27,081 bases of DNA from a virus. The notes beneath the pieces were generated by a model that saw only the letters and a list, made by a program, of their open reading frames with translations, did not search any database and had not been told where the DNA came from. Positions 1-7,390 of this stretch are shown piece by piece. The DNA lies in IMG/VR virus record IMGVR_UViG_3300034980_000081, positions 1 to 27,081 of that record; one strand, given 5' to 3'. Numbering within the stretch: the first letter of the stretch is position 1; every line of letters starts with the position of its first letter. The position numbers and the translations under genes were made by a program.

Positions 1-494
1 CCTTCACTATCAGTCCAAGTGTCGTGATATATTCTAGCCACCACTGGTAAGCCTTCAATATCACTTTCATCGAGTTCTGGCAGGTAAAACTTGCCATCCG
101 ATTCTTCCATATTTAAACCAAAAGAATTCACAAGTTCCATATAAGACCTATTAGAACCCATGTTTTCGCTTAAATTGGGGTATTCGCTTTTTCTAGGTTT
201 CTTAAATCTAAAGAAACCCTTGGAACGGAAATCTCTTCCGACAAATGTAGAACCACTAACGGATTCTCCTTTATCGTTTTGATATTCCATATCCTTGTTC
301 TCATCAGCAACCGTGAAAGTAATTTCATAAATGTCTGAAAGAAACTTGCTTTTAACAACTATGTTCCTCTTAACACTTAATGATTTCACGTGAGCTTTGT
401 ACTCTCCTTCAGGCATTGGCCCAGAATAATCTTGTGCTGGGTCATACCAAGAGTCTTGTCCACCGCTGTTGAGTATCGTTCCGACATCAGCCAT
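1..494 (-). CDS. Probable single-strand DNA-binding or DUF669-like protein (partial)
   Basis: The gene reads leftward from an ATG at 494 and is still open at base 1, so only the first 164 residues are seen. An AGGAG sits seven bases before the ATG, inside the end of the upstream gene, and the two genes overlap by eight bases. The N-terminal stretch PMPEGEYKAHV followed by beta-strand-like segments resembles the opening of phage DUF669-type proteins, which usually lie beside recombination genes. No catalytic motif is visible. The position directly after a Rad52-like annealing protein and a Cas4-like nuclease suggests a single-strand DNA-binding partner in phage recombination. That role is inferred from context and fold impression, not from a diagnostic motif. 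Confidence 0.5.
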   Translation of the reverse strand, partial: MADVGTILNSGGQDSWYDPAQDYSGPMPEGEYKAHVKSLSVKRNIVVKSKFLSDIYEITFTVADENKDMEYQNDKGESVSGSTFVGRDFRSKGFFRFKKPRKSEYPNLSENMGSNRSYMELVNSFGLNMEESDGKFYLPELDESDIEGLPVVARIYHDTWTDSE

Positions 495-1125
495 TGGCTT
501 GCTCCTGTTCGTTAGTCAGTTGATCTATTTTGTTAATGACTTTTTTCAAGTCAGTTTTAAGAACCTCACCATTTGTTACGCTAACCATTATCCTGTCTCT
601 CCATTCATCTGAAAGACCATTCATCTTGGTTACTATACTTTCTATATCCTCATCGGATAAAGTAAGGTCTTGTTTTCTGTAAACATCGTCGGCTACATTG
701 CCAAGTCTGTTGACTGCTCTCTTGAATGCATTAGTATTAGCACTTGCTACATTTTTGTCAATATCTCTGACATTTTCAGCGGTGTGCGGTTTACCTCTTG
801 CGAATTGCACTCTTGCAGCTCCAGGCGAAAAGAATTCTCTTAGTACACCATTGTCTTCTATTCTTAGTAACCCCGAAACTATAACCCATTCAGATCCAAG
901 GAACTGTACTGGGTCTGTTCCTGCAGGCGACCAAGACCACACAGGGTATTCTTTCGTCAATTCGTTACGCATATAAGCCTCATCTACATAGTCGTAGCCA
1001 TCAGGCCTCGTCTTTACATGAGACTTTGGTGTAACTTTTTGAGAAATATTCCTGTGCTTTTGAACAATAGACTGTTCTAGCTCTTCGTCTCGAATTCTAA
1101 CTATTTCATTTTTCTTCTTAGCCAA
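487..1125 (-). CDS. Rad52-like single-strand annealing protein
   Basis: This 212-residue protein probably anneals complementary single strands during phage recombination or replication repair. The core at about residues 42-150 looks like the Rad52/Sak group: a WVIVSGLLRIEDNG strand pair, then SPGAARVQFARG, then SANTNAFKRAVNRLG and DDVYRK. The last part matches the family habit of an A-x-T-x-A-x-KRA helix followed by a D-x-Y-x-K turn. The start is TTG at 1125, giving MAKKK, with AAGGAGAG at the right distance; no better ATG is present. Its length fits the family. It lies between a Cas4/RecB-like nuclease gene and a probable single-strand-binding protein gene, the usual exonuclease-annealase layout. 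The exact annealase family cannot be settled by eye. Confidence 0.7.
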   Translation of the reverse strand: MAKKKNEIVRIRDEELEQSIVQKHRNISQKVTPKSHVKTRPDGYDYVDEAYMRNELTKEYPVWSWSPAGTDPVQFLGSEWVIVSGLLRIEDNGVLREFFSPGAARVQFARGKPHTAENVRDIDKNVASANTNAFKRAVNRLGNVADDVYRKQDLTLSDEDIESIVTKMNGLSDEWRDRIMVSVTNGEVLKTDLKKVINKIDQLTNEQEQANG

Positions 1126-1136
1126 AATTGCTCTCC

Positions 1137-2012
1137 TTAAAGTGTTTCTTTAACATACGGACATATCTCCCTAACATCACAATAGCTAGCGCACTTCTTA
1201 CCTCCCCAAGTTTCTTCTACACTGCACATTTCTGGCAGCTTTTTGAACCTTAGAGCTTCAATCAATGCATCTCTTTTTAGGGAGAATTTTTCCTCTATAT
1301 GGTCATTATGAATGTACGGAACTTCTATAAGGTATATTTTCCTCTCTACACCTCGGTCTCTTGCGGCTTGTATACCGCCATCACGAACCGTTATCTGTAC
1401 ATACATATTATCTATTTCTTTGCCTTGTCTTTCAAGCATATATCTGTAGCAATTTATTTGCCATCCCCAATCGCCAAGGTCTGCTTTCTCTGGATTCATC
1501 CAAAATCTTTTTACCTTCTTTGGTTCTCCTTTCTTACCCCACTTGCCCTTACGCAGATACACTGCACCAGTTGGATCGTCCTCTAGGTAAAAGTCTAACC
1601 CTAAAGCCTGTGCTACTTTATAAGAACCTGCATTTTTATAGTCAATAAGTGAATTGCTCTCTTCGTCGTATAAGTCCACGATTCCTGTAATATCCATTCC
1701 TTCCATAGATATTTCAGATAAATCCTCATCTGCATTTCTCTCTAACTTAGCGTGGTGTAATGTACCTGCTAGGGCAAAAGCGTGCTCTTGCGGGTCTATG
1801 AAATATTGTTCAGTTCTTTTAAGATAAGCCTCGCATGTGCCAGTAAGACACTCCGTTACTGATGGCTTTCTATCTGGCGGTCTTTGTTTCGCCAGTTCTC
1901 TTAACATTGGTAAAACTATACCCATTCTCTCTAGGTCTAGCGAACCATCCTCAAATATTTCTTCGAATGAGATGTGTTCACCATTTGGGTATTTAAATCC
2001 GATTGCAGGCAT
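1137..2012 (-). CDS. PD-(D/E)XK exonuclease, Cas4/RecB-like
   Basis: The 291-residue protein has the motifs of a RecB/Cas4-type nuclease: His86-His87 in LAGTLHHAKLE, Asp113 in GIVDLYD, and the Asp124-x-Lys126 pair in LIDYKNAGS, followed by a Gln-containing helix (YKVAQALG). Near the C-terminus are Cys274, Cys278 and Cys284 (CASYC, then EIC), and Cys55 and Cys60 lie near the N-terminus. One early and three late cysteines is the iron-sulphur layout of Cas4 and AddB, so a cluster is plausible. The likely role is to resect DNA ends for the neighbouring annealing protein. The ATG at 2012 has GAGGAAAT just upstream, and a promoter candidate lies about 35 bases before that. There are no CRISPR genes or repeats, so an adaptation role is unlikely. 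Confidence 0.75.
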   Translation of the reverse strand: MPAIGFKYPNGEHISFEEIFEDGSLDLERMGIVLPMLRELAKQRPPDRKPSVTECLTGTCEAYLKRTEQYFIDPQEHAFALAGTLHHAKLERNADEDLSEISMEGMDITGIVDLYDEESNSLIDYKNAGSYKVAQALGLDFYLEDDPTGAVYLRKGKWGKKGEPKKVKRFWMNPEKADLGDWGWQINCYRYMLERQGKEIDNMYVQITVRDGGIQAARDRGVERKIYLIEVPYIHNDHIEEKFSLKRDALIEALRFKKLPEMCSVEETWGGKKCASYCDVREICPYVKETL

Positions 2013-2044
2013 ATTTCCTCTTTTTTAATTATTTATTCGTAATA

Positions 2045-2073
2045 AATATAATGCTTCATAATATGTAAAGCAA
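2045..2073 (-). promoter_or_regulatory. Sigma70-type promoter for the nuclease gene
   Basis: On the minus strand TTGCTT (2073-2068) and TATATT (2050-2045) are separated by 17 bases. An A/T-rich tract lies upstream of the -35 box. The predicted start lies about 25 bases before the nuclease ATG. The -10 box equals that of the other promoters in the window. Confidence 0.45.
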
Positions 2074-2099
2074 GTAATTAATTTTTTTTTATTTTTTGC

Positions 2100-2128
2100 T
2101 TGACAAACTCCCATTTAAGGCTTATATT
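2100..2128 (+). promoter_or_regulatory. Strong sigma70-type promoter pointing against the local genes
   Basis: TTGACA (2100-2105), 17 bases, TATATT (2123-2128). The flanking sequence closely matches the minus-strand promoter at 11386-11414 (TTTAAGGCTTATATTGTTAA against TTTAAGCCTTATATTGTTAG). It shares the preceding TTTTTTGCTTGAC with the plus promoter at 11450. It faces into the 3' end of the amidoligase gene, so its transcript would be antisense. Confidence 0.55.
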
Positions 2129-2150
2129 GTTAATACCTCCTGGTTGGTTG

Positions 2151-2180
2151 ATATATATATATATATATTATACTATATAT
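2151..2180. repeat. TA dinucleotide tract
   Basis: Nearly pure alternating AT over 30 bases, overlapping the last codons of the smaller amidoligase gene (stop TAG at 2175-2173). It is self-complementary. A similar tract lies downstream of the related promoter at 11386. Confidence 0.6.
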
Positions 2181-3327
2181 ACCGAAAGTTAATTTCATTG
2201 TCCATGTACTGTCTTGATTCCTCCGTACTTGGGCGGTCAAATTTGCACACTCTCCTTAGTATATAATATTTTATGGCATCAAGTTCAAGTATTTCTATAA
2301 ACGCTTGTAAGCCTAAATCTCCGTCAGCATTCATAAGTAAGTGCGTGTTAGCATCCCAATCTTCAGGTTTCTTATCAAACTCCCTGCTTAGTGCTATGCC
2401 TTTTTCTACTATTGACTGGCACATAGTAATCCAGTTCTTAATTTTTGTAGGATTATTAGTTCCAGAATGATATCTAAACTCTATAGTTCCAAGATATACC
2501 CTTGCGTGTAAGTTGAGACCTTGATATCTTGCATCATTATACTTGTCAAGCGAGGGGTATTCGTCGCAGTGATTGTAATAGCTGCCAATAAAATCAGAGT
2601 CTGATTGTAAAGCCTTTATTGCATTTACAGACATATTTATACTCTTACACCAATTACTATCATACCTTCTACTTGGCAACATACTAAATATAGTAGACTC
2701 AAAAGCCCTTGTTACGAGCATTATACCCTTTAATTCTTTATAATATAAATCTCTTGCATCAATGTGTATATGTAATCCGCAAGTTTTGTTTATTCTAAAT
2801 TCCTCTCTGCGAAGCCAGGCTCCCATCTTATCTATTTCACTAAATAATGTATCTCCACACATAGGTTGAGATATAAATTCATATCCACCATAATCCTCAT
2901 CAGAAGTGCAGACACTTCCGTCACTTGATGTGTAAAACGAGTCTGGCTTACCATGAGGATTGTAATCACGATGCCCGAGATTTTCTATCTCAACACCTAC
3001 AAATCTTTCAAATTTGTTGTGCTCAAATGTGGTATTTTCTGGTGGATTGTAAACACTAAGAGAATTATCAAAAGAGTTTAAATCTACATCCTCATGTCTG
3101 CTGTCCCAGCAATAATTACAATAGGTATATCCATTGTCATCGTTGTTTGCATACTCGTATTCAATTACCTCTCCACAATCCTCACACTGAGTGAATACCT
3201 CATTGTAACAATCTTCACAATAGAGCCCGTCATCGAGACCACGAAGCTCATACCGTTCCTCTATTTCACGATCACAGCAACAACACTCTCCGATTATCTT
3301 TGGTTTTTGTACAGAATCTGGTGGCAT
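2173..3327 (-). CDS. Amidoligase (Amidoligase_2 family) with N-terminal zinc ribbons
   Basis: This 384-residue protein belongs to the glutamine-synthetase-like COOH-NH2 ligases, which use ATP to join a carboxylate to an amine or ammonia. Two zinc ribbons come first, with CxxC pairs at about C15/C18, C37/C40, C48/C51 and C70/C73. The ligase domain follows: GVEIE near 111-115 (metal-binding acidic strand), YEFISQP near 149, CGLHIHID near 183-190, and a long block near 267-290 containing LNLHARVYLG and TIEFRYHSG. The ATG at 3327 has AGGAGG five bases upstream. It is a shorter paralogue of the 606-residue protein two genes upstream, and a class II glutamine amidotransferase gene lies between them. 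The ligated substrate cannot be read from the sequence. Confidence 0.82.
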   Translation of the reverse strand: MPPDSVQKPKIIGECCCCDREIEERYELRGLDDGLYCEDCYNEVFTQCEDCGEVIEYEYANNDDNGYTYCNYCWDSRHEDVDLNSFDNSLSVYNPPENTTFEHNKFERFVGVEIENLGHRDYNPHGKPDSFYTSSDGSVCTSDEDYGGYEFISQPMCGDTLFSEIDKMGAWLRREEFRINKTCGLHIHIDARDLYYKELKGIMLVTRAFESTIFSMLPSRRYDSNWCKSINMSVNAIKALQSDSDFIGSYYNHCDEYPSLDKYNDARYQGLNLHARVYLGTIEFRYHSGTNNPTKIKNWITMCQSIVEKGIALSREFDKKPEDWDANTHLLMNADGDLGLQAFIEILELDAIKYYILRRVCKFDRPSTEESRQYMDNEINFRYI

Positions 3328-3335
3328 AATACCTC

Positions 3336-3635
3336 CTATGCTATACCATAATTAGCTGTAACTATATACACAGCCAGTACACTTATCTCTTTCAGCCACC
3401 CAAGGCTCTTAAGAGAATTATACATTTCTTCTTCGTTAGAAGCTGTAATTTCCACACCCTCTAAATCTCTAACTTGAGACTTAATGTGCTCCATATACTC
3501 TTCAAATGTCTTATCAGCAATAAACGGATTTTTCCTGGCACGTTTATAGAGCATGTTCATTACATATCTTTTTGATTTTATCTGTATCGGGTCAGCTATG
3601 CCGACAAATACAGCTTTTTTCTTTTTCTTTACCAT
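3336..3635 (-). CDS. Hypothetical protein in the amidoligase cassette
   Basis: I do not recognise this 99-residue protein. It begins with a run of lysines (MVKKKKKAVFVG), is basic in the first half (IKSKRYVMNMLYKRARKN) and ends in a hydrophobic stretch, ISVLAVYIVTANYGIA, which is short for a membrane helix. No cysteines or nuclease motifs are seen. AAGGAA precedes the ATG. It lies seven bases after the amidotransferase gene and eight before the second amidoligase, so it is almost certainly co-translated with them. It could be an acceptor, an adaptor or a small regulatory subunit of the cassette; nothing in the sequence decides between these. Confidence 0.65.
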   Translation of the reverse strand: MVKKKKKAVFVGIADPIQIKSKRYVMNMLYKRARKNPFIADKTFEEYMEHIKSQVRDLEGVEITASNEEEMYNSLKSLGWLKEISVLAVYIVTANYGIA

Positions 3636-3642
3636 AAATTCC

Positions 3643-4848
3643 TTATCCTAAAACCGCTGGGAGATTAGTTTTATCACCGTTTTTACGATTATATTCAGCA
3701 TCATAGCAATATTTACAGAGACCATATCCCTCAGTATATCTCATATCGATTACCGCTACACCATCTCCGCAAAAATCACAACTGTGCATCTTCTCTTCTA
3801 CAACTTGAGCTGTAGAGGATTTTATGTATCCTGAGTTAAATCCACAGGTTTTACATATATACCCACCTTGAGTATCGTATGCGAGATCGTCATAGAACAC
3901 ATCCATATTACAATCAGTACACCTTGCCATCCAGTCGCCATTATTGTCCATTTTAAGCTGTTTTTCTGGCTTATCTGCACATTGGTAGCAAATAGAATCT
4001 GCCCTGTAAGTCGTTGCATGACAAAGTTTACACCTTTTAGCTGAACTACCGTAGTTATTAGAACCGTGGCTCCAACCTCCGTGATAGTAACCAATATTAG
4101 AATATTTATTCCAATTCTCATTGGTTTCTACTTTAGTTTCCTTTGGTTCTAAGCTCTTCCAGAACACAGAAGTATCGTATTCATATACAGTGTCTATTGG
4201 AAGAGAATATACATCTATTACAAGACCAGCAGATTTAAGTGCTTCCTCCATAATATCAGCAGTGGATGCCCAAAACAGACATCTCGCTTTCTTCCAATAT
4301 GCTATATGAAGAGGTCTACCATCTTCGTGCATAAGATTAATCGTCTGATAATCTTCATTTACCCAACTCAGTGCATAATCTCCTTCAAGTAAATCAAACA
4401 CATCTTGATATTTATCTTTTTTGTTGAGCAGCCCGAATATTACCTCAGAATCCACTTGAACATTTTTACCAATTTTACTGGCTATATCTTTATGGTTGTA
4501 TATTACACCATTATGAGCGCCAATAACACTCCCCTTAGTAAAAGGATGAGCGTTTTGTATGTTAATCGTTCCGTGGGTCGCAAATCTCACATGCCCCATA
4601 AAGACGGTAGTGTCTCTATCAACTTTTTCCAGAATCCCATTCCATTCATTACTGCATACAAGTTCATCTGATTGTTGAAGAGTTCTATATACTAACTTAT
4701 CCTCCTTAGAAACAATCGCAAGTCCAGTGGAGTCTTGTCCCCTGACTACGGATTCCCAAGTGAGATTAGTAATCACATCGTCTATTCGGCGCATCTGATC
4801 ATCGCTCTGCCAGCCTTCACGCTTGGCAAATCCGAATATTCCACACAT
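3643..4848 (-). CDS. Class II glutamine amidotransferase with three C-terminal zinc ribbons
   Basis: The protein starts MCGIFGFAKREG, so Cys2 becomes the N-terminal nucleophile after removal of Met. Further class II glutaminase motifs follow: RGQDSTG near 36-42, GHVRFATHG near 85-93, AHNGVIYNH near 111-119 and VDSEVIFGLL near 132-141. The domain releases ammonia from glutamine. It covers roughly residues 1-220 of 401. No synthetase domain follows. Instead there are three zinc ribbons with CxxC pairs at C273/C276-C287/C290, C310/C313-C332/C335 and C357/C360-C378/C381. The start ATG abuts the stop codon of the large amidoligase (TAAATG), with GAGGAAATG as binding site, so the two are translationally coupled. 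The ammonia would feed the flanking amidoligases. Confidence 0.85.
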   Translation of the reverse strand: MCGIFGFAKREGWQSDDQMRRIDDVITNLTWESVVRGQDSTGLAIVSKEDKLVYRTLQQSDELVCSNEWNGILEKVDRDTTVFMGHVRFATHGTINIQNAHPFTKGSVIGAHNGVIYNHKDIASKIGKNVQVDSEVIFGLLNKKDKYQDVFDLLEGDYALSWVNEDYQTINLMHEDGRPLHIAYWKKARCLFWASTADIMEEALKSAGLVIDVYSLPIDTVYEYDTSVFWKSLEPKETKVETNENWNKYSNIGYYHGGWSHGSNNYGSSAKRCKLCHATTYRADSICYQCADKPEKQLKMDNNGDWMARCTDCNMDVFYDDLAYDTQGGYICKTCGFNSGYIKSSTAQVVEEKMHSCDFCGDGVAVIDMRYTEGYGLCKYCYDAEYNRKNGDKTNLPAVLG

Positions 4849-6669
4849 TTACATTTCCTCTCTTTCTTCTATCATATTATCTACTAATGGGTCTGACATT
4901 ATATCACGCAGAAACTCTGCCTGCGACTGATTTCGTGCATTTTCCCATGAACCACTCGTTACTTCTTCAGCCCCTTTTTCAATAATATGGGCATCTGCAT
5001 TTCTCTCTCTCAATTCCTCTACATAAGGAATTAAATCATCCATATTCATAGCAGATAAGTAATCGCTGAAGTCGTTTGACTCATTTTTAATAAATAAATT
5101 CTTTATCTTATCATCTCTCTCTAAAAATCTTGCACCAAAATCTGACATACCTAAGCAGAAAGCCATCCATTTAGTTATAAAGTAACTATTTAGAGTTCCA
5201 TGATGATATCTGTACTCTATAGTGCCGTGTAAAAATCTTGAGTGTATATTTAATCCTCTATATCTTGACGAATTATATTTATCTGTCGTTGCCTCTGTGC
5301 TATTCATACTCTCATACCATAAAACAGACAAATCTTTTGCAGAAGAGATACTAAGTATATCATCAGATGTAATTCCATCATCCATAGGTGGTGAATATCT
5401 GTTTTTACTTCTGTTTGGTGGCAACATATCATAAATAAAAGGCTCTAAAGCTTTAACAGTCAATAATATACCTTTAAGTCCTTGTACTCCTATGTAATAG
5501 CCATCAGTATGCACATGGAGACCACAACTATTATTGACATAAAAATCATTATCATTTGCCCACAAGCAAAAGGATTTAACCAGTGCAAATGCATCATCTC
5601 CTATTTCTGGAACCATAATAAATTCTCTACCAGATTCATCGTCTATCGAGGTATCGTGGACATCAGTCCATCCAGTAGGGTAGCCATCCCAGCTAATATC
5701 ATCATTAAATTCAGGTATGGCTTCTATCTCTACTGCCACTGGAGTTCTACTTCTATTCATACCATACAATTTATCTGGTGGTATACTTAATTTTGCTAAT
5801 ATATCTCGCCTCAACATTCTTGGAGGACTAGTTAAAATACTTGTTGCTCTGTTATTATAGCAGGGGTCGCAATACCTTACTCCGTCATAATTAAAACTTT
5901 TTTTGTCTGAAAATGACCTATTACAGCTATTACATTTGAATACTCGTTCATCATAACAGTAGCGACAAACGAGTTCTCCTTCATAATATCTGGATGGAAC
6001 TCGACGCAGTTGAATTGTCTTATGACACCATTCACAATCATACTCGTGTGTTCTCTGACAAGGTTCGCAAAGACTACCTATACCTTGAGCCTTATAAAGT
6101 TCATCCTCTCTCATCCACTCGCTGCAATCTATACATCTTTCTAAACGGTCTGGAATAAAATCTTCTATATTTGCTATCTTTCTCAAAAACTTCCGAACTA
6201 CTGTTTGAGGAAGCGAGGTTAATCTTTCTTCCGTTAATGGAGAAATACTATCTCTATAATCTTCTAAACAGATTCTCCAATTTCCTCTGTTCGGTGTTAA
6301 AACTTTTAAATATGCTAATCCCTCGATAGTTTCGAAAGCCCGAAGTAAAGCGAGATCAGATGTTTCATCCCTCATTCTGGGATGGTTTATCCTTATTATC
6401 TGTCTAAGTCTTAATTCAGTACTATCGGATATAACAGCAATTTGTTGCCAGAATAAATTTCTTTTTTCAGTTACAGAATATGGCTCAGTATCGGTTGAAC
6501 CTGAATCTGAGTATGTAATCTCAAATTCAGCCTTATATTTATAAGGATTATCTTCTCTTGAGCTTACATTTACAATAGTTCCTAAATAATCTCTGTAAAC
6601 AGTGCTATCATCTACAGAACCTGACCTAAGAAAGAGTACTCTGTCGCCCTCGTTAAATTTAACTGACAA
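4849..6669 (-). CDS. Large amidoligase (Amidoligase_2 family) with central zinc ribbons
   Basis: This 606-residue protein is the larger of two amidoligase paralogues. Residues 1-75 look like a small beta-barrel (GDRVLFLRSG, then YLGTIVNV), similar to KOW/Tudor-type folds. Three zinc ribbons follow, with CxxC pairs at C179/C182-C201/C204, C212/C215-C235/C238 and C246/C249-C267/C270. The ligase domain spans about 305-510: VAVEIEAIPEF near 311-321, CGLHVHTDG near 382-390, and near 469-492 a block with GLNIHSRFLHG and TIEYRYHHGT. The tail beyond about 510 is charged and helical. Translation starts at TTG (6669) behind GGAG; no suitable ATG exists. It is the first gene of its operon, behind a promoter at 6819-6848. 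The substrate is unknown; ammonia from the next gene is a natural nitrogen source. Confidence 0.83.
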   Translation of the reverse strand: MSVKFNEGDRVLFLRSGSVDDSTVYRDYLGTIVNVSSREDNPYKYKAEFEITYSDSGSTDTEPYSVTEKRNLFWQQIAVISDSTELRLRQIIRINHPRMRDETSDLALLRAFETIEGLAYLKVLTPNRGNWRICLEDYRDSISPLTEERLTSLPQTVVRKFLRKIANIEDFIPDRLERCIDCSEWMREDELYKAQGIGSLCEPCQRTHEYDCEWCHKTIQLRRVPSRYYEGELVCRYCYDERVFKCNSCNRSFSDKKSFNYDGVRYCDPCYNNRATSILTSPPRMLRRDILAKLSIPPDKLYGMNRSRTPVAVEIEAIPEFNDDISWDGYPTGWTDVHDTSIDDESGREFIMVPEIGDDAFALVKSFCLWANDNDFYVNNSCGLHVHTDGYYIGVQGLKGILLTVKALEPFIYDMLPPNRSKNRYSPPMDDGITSDDILSISSAKDLSVLWYESMNSTEATTDKYNSSRYRGLNIHSRFLHGTIEYRYHHGTLNSYFITKWMAFCLGMSDFGARFLERDDKIKNLFIKNESNDFSDYLSAMNMDDLIPYVEELRERNADAHIIEKGAEEVTSGSWENARNQSQAEFLRDIMSDPLVDNMIEEREEM

Positions 6670-6818
6670 AATATCTCCTTATTGATTTAAAGCAAACTAT
6701 AATGCTCGAGATGAATGTGCCTCCATAAAAAATATAATGAGGCTCACCACAAAGTCCGAGCAAGTGTTTAATTATCTCTTTCACAAAATCCAAATTTTAT
6801 ACCTCTTTCCGATACGGA

Positions 6819-6848
6819 AATATACGACCAAAAAATCATAAAAGTCAA
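6819..6848 (-). promoter_or_regulatory. Promoter of the amidoligase operon
   Basis: On the minus strand TTGACT (6848-6843) and TATATT (6824-6819) with an 18-base spacer. It is the only good promoter between the small-gene cluster and the amidoligase genes, so the cassette can be expressed separately from the upstream genes. Confidence 0.6.
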
Positions 6849-6886
6849 GTCTTTTCTTTTAGAGATAAAAATAATTTTAGAGCGCT

Positions 6887-6940
6887 CCATTACCCTCTGT
6901 CCGAGCAAATTTCGCTTCATTACGCTCTGTATTACGCTCT
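6887..6940 (-). repeat. Three 12-base direct repeats, possible regulator sites
   Basis: Minus-strand copies AGAGCGTAATAC (6940-6929), AGAGCGTAATGA (6928-6917) and AGAGGGTAATGG (6898-6887). They lie 39-97 bases upstream of the -35 box of the amidoligase promoter. The position suits an activator, but this is inference. Confidence 0.45.
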
Positions 6941-7041
6941 CTATAAAGAACGGAGTATGCCTTATTATTCTCTGGAACGATGGATTCCGAGGACGGCTGG
7001 CTCAGTTTTTGTGGACAATATATTTCAATCTCCTTCTATTT

Positions 7042-7347
7042 TTAGGCTCTTTCGAAAGCTGCTACAACTTTCTTAGCTCCTGGGTTTAACTTGTATCGAA
7101 ACCAAGTTCTAATGAGATCATCATGGTCTCCTGCAGACATATTTGCTACATTTATTCTACCAGGTTGCGATTCATCTGAATCAGATGGGTACAGACTTGT
7201 TATTCTACCATCTTCGATGGTCAAATCAAGTGCTTCCGAGGTCGCATTAATCTCTGGTAGACCGCAAGTGAGCATAGGATATACTCTCATATTATCCTTG
7301 TCTACATAAGCATTAACACTCTGAAGTGCTAATAGATTCTTAGCCAT
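7042..7347 (-). CDS. Hypothetical protein
   Basis: I do not recognise this 101-residue protein. The start is the ATG at 7347 (MAKNLLALQSVNAYV), because a full AGGAGGTGAT lies eight bases before it; an in-frame GTG nine bases upstream falls inside that binding site and is rejected. The sequence looks like a small mixed alpha/beta domain (LDLTIEDGRITSLYPSD, then a helical C-terminus HDDLIRTWFRYKLNPGAKKVVAAFERA split by a Pro-Gly). No cysteines form a metal site. It is the last gene of the small-gene cluster before the regulatory gap. Confidence 0.65.
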   Translation of the reverse strand: MAKNLLALQSVNAYVDKDNMRVYPMLTCGLPEINATSEALDLTIEDGRITSLYPSDSDESQPGRINVANMSAGDHDDLIRTWFRYKLNPGAKKVVAAFERA

Positions 7348-7390
7348 ACTTATCACCTCCTTTCTTTGGCGATTAAGGTTAATAGTTTTA

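Larger units (their letters stand above)
6670..7041. other. Intergenic regulatory region of 372 bases
   Basis: No convincing gene is seen on either strand. The region holds the promoter of the amidoligase operon (6819-6848), three 12-base direct repeats upstream of it (6887-6940) and a 10-base direct repeat GTCCGAGCAA at 6754-6763 and 6899-6908. The predicted leader of the amidoligase mRNA is about 140 bases, which is long for this genome, where most gene gaps are under 40 bases. Confidence 0.55.

Noticed and set aside
6965-7018. Seventeen-residue frame from TTG behind AAGGAG on the minus strand, a possible leader peptide
   Set aside because: Start-site spacing is long, the codon start is weak and nothing supports translation; kept only as part of the regulatory region.
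7348-7356. GTG start that would extend the 101-residue protein by three residues
   Set aside because: It lies within the AGGAGGTGAT binding site itself.
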